64,000 nucleotides of DNA from CANJDH01 sp964443245 (GTDB lineage Bacteria > Pseudomonadota > Gammaproteobacteria > Burkholderiales > JAEUOS01): NCBI GenBank assembly GCA_964443245.1, contig CAYUEG010000004.1, positions 6,088 to 70,087 of the forward strand, written 5' to 3'. Below, in pieces: positions 34,131 through 42,578 of the stretch (position 1 is its first letter; every line of letters starts with the position of its first letter). The position numbers and the translations under genes were made by a program. The notes below the pieces were generated by a model that worked only from the letters and a program-made list of their open reading frames with translations, searched no databases and was not told the origin of the DNA.

Positions 34131-34898
34131 TTACTTCCTGAACTTGGCGGCGAGCGCCGTCGCCCCTGCCCGCAACAAGCCCACGTCACTGCCGACGGCG
34201 ACGAACAGGGCCCCGGCGTCCAGCATGCGCTGACCATCCGCTTCGCCCACCAGAATGCCGGGCGCCTTGCCCAGGCTACGGATGCGTTTGATCGAATCCA
34301 TGATGGTGCTTTGCACTTCGGGGTGCGGGATGTCGCCCAGATGGCCGAGATCAGCCGCAAGATCGTTCGGGCCGATAAACACCCCGTCGATCCCGTCGAC
34401 CTTGCAAATCTCGTCCAGGTTGTCCAGGGCGGTCCGCGTTTCGGTTTGCACCAGCACGCAGATTTCCCGATTGGCCTTTTTCAGGTAGTCCTTGATCCAC
34501 CCGTACTGCGCCGCGCGCGAACTGCCGGCCACGCCGCGCATCCCTTCGGGTGGGAAGCGCGTCGCCGCAACCGCTGCAGCAGCCTCTTCGGCGTTTTGCA
34601 CATACGGCAGCAGCAGGGTTTGCACCCCCGCGTCCAGATAGCGCTTGATCAGCACCAGGTCGTTCCAGGCAGGACGCACCACCGGCTGTGCGGTGCTGCG
34701 ATCGTTTTGCATCGCCATCAGTTGCATCGTCACATGGGCCGGATCGTTGGGGCAATGCTCGGTATCGAGCAGCATCCAGTCAAAGCCCGCCGGCGCACAA
34801 CTTTCGACTACCTGGGGCGACCAGTAGCTCATCCACAAGCCGATCTGCGGTTTGCCCGCGAGAATATTTTTCTTGAAGTGATTGACGGGCAATTCCAC
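34131..34898 (-). CDS. HpcH/HpaI family class II aldolase
   Basis: From GTG 34898, which has AAAGGAG at 9 nt, the protein has 255 residues. HpaI-type features are the catalytic His in LLDTEHCPND, the metal ligands Glu in VQTETRTALDN and Asp in IGPNDLAADLG, and GVFIGPND. Family members cleave 4-hydroxy-2-oxoheptanedioate or 2-keto-3-deoxy sugar acids to pyruvate and an aldehyde. The precise substrate is not visible. It is flanked by greB upstream (57 bp away on the same strand) and htpG downstream, with no catabolic cluster around it. Confidence 0.9.
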   Translation of the reverse strand: MELPVNHFKKNILAGKPQIGLWMSYWSPQVVESCAPAGFDWMLLDTEHCPNDPAHVTMQLMAMQNDRSTAQPVVRPAWNDLVLIKRYLDAGVQTLLLPYVQNAEEAAAAVAATRFPPEGMRGVAGSSRAAQYGWIKDYLKKANREICVLVQTETRTALDNLDEICKVDGIDGVFIGPNDLAADLGHLGDIPHPEVQSTIMDSIKRIRSLGKAPGILVGEADGQRMLDAGALFVAVGSDVGLLRAGATALAAKFRK

Positions 34899-34955
34899 GA
34901 TGTAACGCTCCTTTGGTGAAGGCGGGTCAGGAAACCCCGCCACGATGGGTTGCAG

Positions 34956-35501
34956 CTATTGGTAGGCGATCTGAATGATCTCGAGCTCTTCGCGGCCGGC
35001 CGGCGTCATCAGGTGAACCAGATCGCCCTCGCGGGCCTTCAAGAGCGCGCGCGCGACAGGGGAAATCCAGCTGATCTTGCCCTTGAGCGGGTCCGCCTCA
35101 TCGACACCGACAATCTGCACGGTATGGTCTTCCCCATTTGGCAGTGCATAGGTCACCGTGGCACCAAAGAACACCTGGTCGGCGTTCTCCTGCCGTGCAG
35201 GGTCAACCACCTCGGCCGCCTCCAGACGCCTCGAAAGGAAGCGGATACGGCTGTCGATCTGGCGCAGGCGGCGTTTGCCGTAAATATAGTCGCCATTCTC
35301 GGAACGATCACCGTTGGAAGCGGCCCAAGTAATGGTTTCCACCAGCTTGGGGCGTTCGACACGGAACAATTCATCAAACTCTGCCCGCAACCGTGCGTAC
35401 CCGTCGGGTGTGATGTAATTCTTGGTCCCTTGCGGTATCTGAGGCACGGCGATTTCTTCCTCGTCGCCGTCATCCTGCTCTTTGGTAAACGCCTTGCTCA
35501 T
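34956..35501 (-). CDS. greB: transcription elongation factor GreB
   Basis: The 181-residue protein rescues backtracked RNA polymerase by stimulating transcript cleavage. The N-terminal coiled coil carries the acidic tip in SNGDRSENGDYIYGKRRL, and the C-terminal FKBP-like domain includes VGVDEADPLKGKISWISPVA, a GreB-type signature. The first 20 residues form an acidic extension (EQDDGDEEE) beyond the usual 158-residue length. It is divergent from the M16 peptidase gene. Confidence 0.95.
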   Translation of the reverse strand: MSKAFTKEQDDGDEEEIAVPQIPQGTKNYITPDGYARLRAEFDELFRVERPKLVETITWAASNGDRSENGDYIYGKRRLRQIDSRIRFLSRRLEAAEVVDPARQENADQVFFGATVTYALPNGEDHTVQIVGVDEADPLKGKISWISPVARALLKAREGDLVHLMTPAGREELEIIQIAYQ

Positions 35502-35583
35502 GGTTCTGGCAGTGCCATGCTTTCCCTTGTAGCCACCCGGTGGCCCTGTTGATGACCGCCCAGGCGACCATTCCGTACGTTCA

Positions 35584-38352
35584 ATGACTCATTTTACGCC
35601 GCTCATGATTCCGTCACTTCTTCCGTTTTTGCGCTCAGCATCTCTTGTTCTTCTGGTGGTTATCGCTACCTGTCTGCCCGCGGCGCACGCCCAGTTGCCA
35701 CCCGGATTGACCGCCGGCCCCAGGATGGGCGGGATTGAGGAAGTACAACTTGCCAATGGCCTGAAGGTACTGCTGCTGGAGGACCGCTCCCAACCGCTGA
35801 TCACCACCAACATTACCTACCTGGTCGGCTCACGGCACGAGGGCTATGGCGAAGCCGGAATGGCGCACCTGCTGGAACATCTGGTATTCAAGGGCACCCC
35901 CAAGCGCAAGGACATCAAGGCCGAGTTCACGGCGCGCGGGGCGCGCTGGAACGGCACCACCTACTACGACCGCACCAATTACTTCCTGACGTTTGCCTCC
36001 ACGCCGGCCAATCTGGAATGGGCAATCGAGCTGGAGGCCGACCGCATGGTCAACTCCTTCATCTCGCGCAGCGACCTTGATAGCGAGATGACGGTGGTCC
36101 GCAATGAATTCGAATCCGGCGAGAACAACGTTGGCAACGTGCTTGCGCAAAAGGTGGCGCGAGCGGCCTACCAGTGGCACAACTACGGCCGCCCGACCAT
36201 CGGCAATCGCTCGGACATCGAGAATGTGCCAATCGAACGGTTGCAGGCCTTCTACCGCACCTACTACCAGCCGGACAACGCCGTGCTGGTGATTGCCGGT
36301 GACTTTGACCGCAAGGCGGCTCTGGATCTTGTCGCCCGGCATTTCGGTGCCATCCCCAAGCCTGCAAGGACCCTGCCACGCACCTATACGGACGAAGCGG
36401 CACAGGATGGCGAACGTGAGGTTCGGCTGTCACGTACCGGCGAGAACCGCATTGTGATGGCGTTCTACCACGCCCCTGCCGGTACCCACGCCGACTACGC
36501 CGCGATTGACGTGCTGGCCCTGGTACTGGGTGACACGCCAACCGGTAGGCTGCACAAGGCCCTGGTGGAGACCAAGCTTGCCACCGGCGTCGGCGGCTCC
36601 GACCTGATGCTGGCCGAGCGCGGCGGCATGCGCTTCGTCGCCTCTGCCCCAAAGGCCAATCCCGTCGGCCCGATCCGTGAGGCCCTGGTGAAAACCGTCG
36701 AAGGCCTGGCTGCCGATCCGATTCGTGCCGACGAAGTGGAACGCGCAAAGCAGCGCCTGCTGACGCAAATGGATGTGGCACTCACCAAGACGCATTCATT
36801 TGCAACCGGCCTGACAGAATGGATCGCGCTGGGAGACTGGCGCTGGTTTTTCCGCTACCGCGACTACTTGCACAATGTCACCGCCGCAGACGTCAATCGC
36901 GCCGCGGCAACCTACCTGATTGCCTCGAACCGGACGCTGGGGCAGTTCGATCCTGTGGAAACGGCCCCGCAGCGCGCGGCTTTGCCCCCGCGACCGGACG
37001 TGGCGGCAGCGCTGAAGGACTATGCCGGACCTCTGGGCATCAGTGAGACGGCAGGCGCCGGCGAACGGTTCGACCCTACCCCCGCCAACATTGAGGCTCG
37101 CACGACCCGTTTTGCCTTGCCCAATGGCATGAAAGTGGCATTCCTGCCGAAGAAAACCCGTGGCGCCATGGTGAGCGCCACACTGGCTTTCCAGTACGGT
37201 ACCGAAGAATCCAAGTTCGGTCGTGGCCAGGCGTGCAGCTTCGCCGGCGCCATGCTGATGCGCGGCACCCGCAGCCGCACACGCGACGATTTGCGCAATG
37301 AAATGACGCGTTTGCGTGCCAACCTGTCAGTCGGCGGAGGCGGCGCCAGCGTCGAAGTGCCTGCAGCGGGCCTCGAAGAGAGCCTGAAGCTGATGGGTGA
37401 GATCCTGCGCGAACCACGCTTCGACGAAGCCGAATTTGAACAACTGCGGCGCCAGTCCATTGCCGGCATCGAGGCCGCGCGCACCGAGCCTTCTGCCTTG
37501 TCGGGCTTGGCACTCGCGCGCCACCTCAACCCCTACCGGCGCGGCCACTGGAGCTATGCAGCCTCCCTTGAGGAACAACTCGAAGACGTGCGCGCTGTCA
37601 CGCTGGCGGACGCCAGGAAATGCCACGAGGAGTTCTTCGGTCTGTCACACGGGCAACTGGCCATTTCCGGCGAGTTTGACGCCGACAGGATGCGTTCCGT
37701 CATCGCGGAAGTCTTCGGGACGATTGAGCGCAAGGCGCCCTTCGTGCGCATCCCCGATCGTACCCGTCAGGATGCGCCGCCCCTGGCGACAGAAATCGTC
37801 ACGCCTGACAAAGCCAATGCCACACTGCGCGCAACCATTGTGCTCGATGCGCGCGATGATGACCCCGATTACGCCGCACTGGTGATTGCCAATTACCTGT
37901 TTGGCGGCTCGATTGACGCCAGGCTGGCCAAGCGCATCCGTGAGAAAGACGGGCTCTCCTACTCAGTGGGCAGCGGCCTCTCCGTCTCCGCCCTGGACCG
38001 CCATGGCCAATGGAGTGCCTCAGCCATTTATGCACCGCAAAACAAGGCCCGCGTGGAAGCAGCTTTGCGCGAGGAGCTTGACCGGGCTCGCCGCGACGGG
38101 TTCACGCTTGACGAGCTCGCCAAGGCCAAGGATGCCATCCTGCAGTCACGCGCACTCGGGCGCGCTTCCGACATGGGGCTGGCGTCACGCTTGAGTTCGC
38201 ACCTGTATTACGGGCGCACGTTTGACTGGGATGCGCAGTTCGAATCCGCGCTGCGCGCCGTCACGCTGGCTGCCGTGAATGCCGCCTTCGTCAAACACAT
38301 CGACCCGAAGCGTATGCACCTGGTCAAGGCCGGTGATTTCACCAAGCAGTAG
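35584..38352 (+). CDS. secreted M16 family zinc peptidase, two M16 halves
   Basis: The 922-residue protein has a signal peptide (residues about 8-37, SLVLLVVIATCLPAAHAQ), so it acts in the periplasm or outside. The N-terminal half has the inverted zinc motif HxxEH in MAHLLEHLVFKGTP and the third ligand Glu in the following ENNVGN region. The C-terminal half repeats the fold, but its motif is degraded (ACSFAGAMLMRGT), as in PqqL and pitrilysin-type enzymes where one half is inactive. The likely role is peptide degradation. It is divergent from greB and convergent with the histidine kinase, with a hairpin between. Confidence 0.93.
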   Translation: MTHFTPLMIPSLLPFLRSASLVLLVVIATCLPAAHAQLPPGLTAGPRMGGIEEVQLANGLKVLLLEDRSQPLITTNITYLVGSRHEGYGEAGMAHLLEHLVFKGTPKRKDIKAEFTARGARWNGTTYYDRTNYFLTFASTPANLEWAIELEADRMVNSFISRSDLDSEMTVVRNEFESGENNVGNVLAQKVARAAYQWHNYGRPTIGNRSDIENVPIERLQAFYRTYYQPDNAVLVIAGDFDRKAALDLVARHFGAIPKPARTLPRTYTDEAAQDGEREVRLSRTGENRIVMAFYHAPAGTHADYAAIDVLALVLGDTPTGRLHKALVETKLATGVGGSDLMLAERGGMRFVASAPKANPVGPIREALVKTVEGLAADPIRADEVERAKQRLLTQMDVALTKTHSFATGLTEWIALGDWRWFFRYRDYLHNVTAADVNRAAATYLIASNRTLGQFDPVETAPQRAALPPRPDVAAALKDYAGPLGISETAGAGERFDPTPANIEARTTRFALPNGMKVAFLPKKTRGAMVSATLAFQYGTEESKFGRGQACSFAGAMLMRGTRSRTRDDLRNEMTRLRANLSVGGGGASVEVPAAGLEESLKLMGEILREPRFDEAEFEQLRRQSIAGIEAARTEPSALSGLALARHLNPYRRGHWSYAASLEEQLEDVRAVTLADARKCHEEFFGLSHGQLAISGEFDADRMRSVIAEVFGTIERKAPFVRIPDRTRQDAPPLATEIVTPDKANATLRATIVLDARDDDPDYAALVIANYLFGGSIDARLAKRIREKDGLSYSVGSGLSVSALDRHGQWSASAIYAPQNKARVEAALREELDRARRDGFTLDELAKAKDAILQSRALGRASDMGLASRLSSHLYYGRTFDWDAQFESALRAVTLAAVNAAFVKHIDPKRMHLVKAGDFTKQ

Positions 38353-38362
38353 AAGCGTGTGT

Positions 38363-38389
38363 CTGCCCCGGTGCAACAATCCGGGGCAG
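38363..38389. terminator. hairpin between convergent genes, probable terminator
   Basis: CTGCCCCGG (38363-38371) and CCGGGGCAG (38381-38389) form a perfect 9-bp stem 10 nt after the peptidase stop. There is no long T-run on either side, so termination efficiency is uncertain. Confidence 0.5.
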
Positions 38390-38447
38390 TGCAACTGTTC
38401 GGCAGTTCACTTGGTCATTCGCCGCGCCATTGCGGCACGGGCAACGA

Positions 38448-41400
38448 CTACGCGGAAGGCGGCAACAATGCCTTCAAGGCCGCTTCTGCCTCGGCGTAGC
38501 GCGCCTCCAGTTCATCCAGCCAGGCCGGCACCCGGGCCGCATCGCCCGTCTTGCCGGCGTGCTCCAGGAATTTGGCCGTTGCCGCTACGCGACGCGCCCC
38601 CAGGTTTGCGCTTGCCCCCTTGAAGCTGTGCGCAACCCTGCCCAGTTGCACCAGATCACCTGCCGCATGCGCAGCTCGCAGTTCGGACAAACGATCAGGC
38701 GACTGTGCCGCATACATGCCGACAAACTCGGCCAGCACGCCACGCGTGGGATCAAGGGCGATCAACTCATCCACCTGCGCCATATCGAGGGTCTCGTCGT
38801 CATTCTCGGGGGTCGCAAAGATGGCGCCCTCATGGGCTACTGACGCCACCGGTGCCGCACGCGCCCGCTGCTCGCGGAAGGCAGCCGCGCGCCCCATCGC
38901 CTTGGCGAGAATCTCCAGCTGGATGGGCTTGGAAACGTAGTCATTCATCCCGGCCGCCAGGCACATCTCACGATCGCCCGCCATGGCATTGGCCGTCATG
39001 GCGATGATGTAAGGACGCTCCTCCGGCGGGGTGGCAGCAACGATGGTGCGCGTCGCCTCAAGACCATCCATTTCCGGCATCTGAATGTCCATCAGGATGC
39101 AGTCATAGCGACGTTTGCCAACCGCCTCCACTGCGAGTTTGCCGTTGCCCACGGCGTCTGCATGACAGCCCAGCCGCTGCAACATCCTGAGTGCGATCTT
39201 GCTGTTGACCTCGTTGTCTTCGGCCAGCAGGATCGCCAACTGCGTCACCTGAGGCATCTGGGTGCCCGGCGGCGTCGCGATATCCGGGCCGGAGAGGTGG
39301 AACACGGGGCCGGTGCCCAGCGATTCCTGCAGGGCATTGTAGATTTGCGATTGACGGGCGGGTTTGAGCATATAGGCTGAAATCCACTCCTGCGGAATGT
39401 TGCGGCCTGCAAACACCTCCGACTTGGGCGAGGAAGACAGCATGATCACCGGCAATTGCACCTTGTGATGCTCCCGGAAGGTCGCGATCGCGGCAGCCAG
39501 GTCAAGCCCGTCCATTTCCGGCATCGACATGTCGGTAATGACCGCTTCATAAGGCTTGCCGGCCAAGGCGGACTCCTCGATCATGCGAATTGCCGAACGC
39601 GCATCCGACGCGGTCTCGGGGGCCAGCCCCCAGGCTGCGCATTGTGCGGACAGGATTCGCAGGTTGGCCGGGTAGTCATCCACCAGCAACAGCCGCGGCG
39701 CAGTACCGTCATGGCCGAGCGTACGCACCGTCTTCTGCTGTGCTGCCGCGCGCGTACGGAACGAAAAGATGAAACTGGATCCTTTGCCAAGTTCACTTTC
39801 AACCCGCATGGTGCCACCCATCAACTCTGCCAGACGGCGGCAGATGGCCAAGCCCAGACCGGTGCCTCCGTACTTGCGCGAGGTTGACGCATCGACCTGG
39901 GTAAAAGCGTTGAACAGGCGGTCGATCTTGTCGGCCGGGATGCCGATGCCGGTATCCCTCACCGCACATTCGATCAGCAGATCATCGACGCCCCCCTCGG
40001 CAATCCGGCAGTCAACCCGAACTTCACCCCTTTCGGTAAATTTGATCGAATTTCCGACCAGATTGATGAGGATCTGGCGCAAACGTGTGATGTCACCCAT
40101 CACGTGCGGCGGCACGTTCGGCTCGATCTCGTAGAGCAGTTCCAGCTTCTTGTCGCGGGCACGACCGGCAACCAGGTCAAAAGCATCTTCAATCACACTG
40201 GCCAGCTCGACTGGTGCTTCTTCCAGTTCCATGCGGCCGGATTCGATTTTCGAGAAATCAAGGACATCGTTGATGACCATCAGCAACTGCTCGCCCGAGA
40301 GCCGGATGGTCTCGGCGTAATCATGCTGCTCGGCGGTCAGGCGCGTGCCCAACAAGAGGTCGGCGGAGCCGATCACGCCATTGAGCGGCGTGCGAATCTC
40401 GTGACTCATCGTGGCCAGGAAGGTGGACTTTGCCTGCGCCGCCTCCACGATGCGCGCGTTGGCCTCGATCAGGGCGAGCTCGGCTTCCTTGCGCACCGAA
40501 ATGTCCATCAGGGCACCGGTAAAGCGGATCGCCCTGCCGGCATCGTCGAACGTCGTCTGCCCAAGAATGTGGACCCACAGGAAACTGCCGTCCTTGCGAC
40601 GCACTCTGCACTCGGCATCGTAGGGCATCCCGGTCCGGATCGCATTCTCACGCAACTCGAGGACGCGTGCGCGGTCTGATTCGTGGTAACGGGTTGGATC
40701 GACCGAATAAGCCGCCATGTCATCGTCCGGCGCAAAGCCCAGCATCGCCCGTGCTCGCGGCGAGTAATAGCCAACGTTGGTGGTGAGATCACGGTCAAAC
40801 ACGCCCGCTTGCACCGAATCGATCACGATGTTCAGCAGTTCACGCTGGCGCAGGATTTCGTCCTCCACGCGCTTGCGCTCGCTGATGTCAATAATCGACC
40901 CGACAAAGCGCTGGGGTTGGCCATGGTCATCAAAAACGGCCAGTCCGCGGCCATTGACCCAAAGGTAACTGCCGTCGGCGCACCTTAACCGGTACTCGCA
41001 GGCAAAGAAGGGTTCCTTGCGTGAGAAATGGCCGTTGCGCGCTGCCTCTACACGCGCCTTGTCCTCGGGGTGGAGCAGTGCGCCCTGAGACACTTCGGCG
41101 CCGAGATCCGTATCGGCAGGATACCCAAGCATGTCGTAATAACGCGGCGAGAGATAGGTTCGCCCGCTTGGCAACTCGCGATCCCACACACCGGCCTGCG
41201 CAGACTGATTGACCAGTTCAAGCAGCTCGCGCTGGCTGGCAAGCTGCTCCGCCAGCTTCTTGGCTTCGCTGAAATCGGTAATGGTGCCAATCACGCCAAC
41301 CACGCTGCCGTCAGCACGCCGTACTGCGGTCTTGCTGACGATTACGTCGAATTCCTGGCCATCAATGGCACGAATCTGGGTCTCCTGCCGAAACACCCGA

Positions 41401-42578
41401 TCCGGATTGGCGATGATCTCGGCATCCTGCTCGACATAACGCCCCGCCCTTGCCTCGTCGTGCGTGTCGCGATTGGTCTTGCCGATCCAGTCTTCACGCC
41501 TGCGGCCCGTCAGTTTCTCCCATGCCCGGTTGAAGCTGACATAGCGCCCCTCAAGATCCTTGCGGAAGATGGGATTGGGATTGAGCTCAATCAGATCTTC
41601 GGAGAACTTCTTCTGGTCCGACAACTCCAGCGTCATGCGTTCGGCAATCTCGGTCGCCCGCTGACGTGTACGCATCAGCGACCACGCCAAACCAAACAGC
41701 ATCAGCGAGCCAGCGAGCCCCCCCACCAGGATCCAGAACGAACGCCTGTCGGCGAGAAACGCATCGAGCGCAGGCGTCGATTCGAAGACGAGGGTCCAGG
41801 GCCTTCCTCCCGCCAGCAGGGACGTGGTCTTGTGAAAGACCGCATCAGACGAAGTCTGGGCAGAGGCGAAAATCAGGGTTTCCGGGGTGGTTGTCCGGCC
41901 ATCATAGGCGCGCAAACGGAAGTAGCCAGAGTCGGCACGCGCCACTTCGGAAGCCAGATCGTCCAGCCGTACGGCTGCGTAGACATAGCCCAGTAGGACC
42001 TCTTTGTTGCGCACCGGAAGGAATAGCAACGCACCTGGACCCACATCGGTCCGGCCGGACATGTTTTCGATCTTGGGGGTCAAGGTGAGCGCATCGTCGC
42101 TCTCCGCGCGGCGCAATGCCGCAGCGATGTTGGGGCGCTTGTGCAGCGCCTCGTCGATGCGGGTAAAAGGACGGGCCTTGATCGAGCCCACCTGTCGCAC
42201 CGTCACCGCAGTCGTGTCGAGCCCTGCCTCGGCCTTCGCAAAACCCAACTCGATCAGGCTGGCAGACACATCCTGTTGTGCCACACTGGCAACATACGCG
42301 GCCCATTGCGCTGCGGTGGGCTCGCCTACGGCACTGACAAGGCCCGCCGCCCCTCGCATGTCGCGCTCCACCTGCGCGACTGCCGCTCCCAACTCGCGCG
42401 CCTTGCGCGTAACGAGCTGGTCAAAGTACTGGTTGGCGTCAGTCTGGCTGTCGACCCGCGTCACCTGGGTCAGCAGGATCGTGATGGCCACCGCCGCCAG
42501 CAGCACGACCCATGGCAGCGAGCGACGCCACGTGCGCCTGATCCGGAGCAAACGACCAGGCGATGCGGCAGCGTTCAC
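38448..42578 (-). CDS. hybrid sensor histidine kinase: CHASE-PAS3-HisKA-HATPase-REC-REC-HPt
   Basis: The 1376-residue membrane sensor has two membrane segments (about 20-38 and 280-302) that bracket a periplasmic CHASE-type domain. Three PAS/PAC domains follow (about 325-440, 450-570, 575-700). HisKA has the phospho-accepting His726 in MSHEIRTPLNGV, and the ATPase has N, G1 and G2 boxes (LVGNSIKFTE, DTGIGI, GGTGLGLAI). Two receivers carry Asp1016 and Asp1164, and a C-terminal HPt has His1317 in VAHSFKGASANLG. A full internal phosphorelay is therefore possible. The GTG start overlaps the stop of the receiver-cyclase-kinase gene upstream (GTGA), making that protein the natural target of the HPt. 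Confidence 0.95.
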   Translation of the reverse strand: MNAAASPGRLLRIRRTWRRSLPWVVLLAAVAITILLTQVTRVDSQTDANQYFDQLVTRKARELGAAVAQVERDMRGAAGLVSAVGEPTAAQWAAYVASVAQQDVSASLIELGFAKAEAGLDTTAVTVRQVGSIKARPFTRIDEALHKRPNIAAALRRAESDDALTLTPKIENMSGRTDVGPGALLFLPVRNKEVLLGYVYAAVRLDDLASEVARADSGYFRLRAYDGRTTTPETLIFASAQTSSDAVFHKTTSLLAGGRPWTLVFESTPALDAFLADRRSFWILVGGLAGSLMLFGLAWSLMRTRQRATEIAERMTLELSDQKKFSEDLIELNPNPIFRKDLEGRYVSFNRAWEKLTGRRREDWIGKTNRDTHDEARAGRYVEQDAEIIANPDRVFRQETQIRAIDGQEFDVIVSKTAVRRADGSVVGVIGTITDFSEAKKLAEQLASQRELLELVNQSAQAGVWDRELPSGRTYLSPRYYDMLGYPADTDLGAEVSQGALLHPEDKARVEAARNGHFSRKEPFFACEYRLRCADGSYLWVNGRGLAVFDDHGQPQRFVGSIIDISERKRVEDEILRQRELLNIVIDSVQAGVFDRDLTTNVGYYSPRARAMLGFAPDDDMAAYSVDPTRYHESDRARVLELRENAIRTGMPYDAECRVRRKDGSFLWVHILGQTTFDDAGRAIRFTGALMDISVRKEAELALIEANARIVEAAQAKSTFLATMSHEIRTPLNGVIGSADLLLGTRLTAEQHDYAETIRLSGEQLLMVINDVLDFSKIESGRMELEEAPVELASVIEDAFDLVAGRARDKKLELLYEIEPNVPPHVMGDITRLRQILINLVGNSIKFTERGEVRVDCRIAEGGVDDLLIECAVRDTGIGIPADKIDRLFNAFTQVDASTSRKYGGTGLGLAICRRLAELMGGTMRVESELGKGSSFIFSFRTRAAAQQKTVRTLGHDGTAPRLLLVDDYPANLRILSAQCAAWGLAPETASDARSAIRMIEESALAGKPYEAVITDMSMPEMDGLDLAAAIATFREHHKVQLPVIMLSSSPKSEVFAGRNIPQEWISAYMLKPARQSQIYNALQESLGTGPVFHLSGPDIATPPGTQMPQVTQLAILLAEDNEVNSKIALRMLQRLGCHADAVGNGKLAVEAVGKRRYDCILMDIQMPEMDGLEATRTIVAATPPEERPYIIAMTANAMAGDREMCLAAGMNDYVSKPIQLEILAKAMGRAAAFREQRARAAPVASVAHEGAIFATPENDDETLDMAQVDELIALDPTRGVLAEFVGMYAAQSPDRLSELRAAHAAGDLVQLGRVAHSFKGASANLGARRVAATAKFLEHAGKTGDAARVPAWLDELEARYAEAEAALKALLPPSA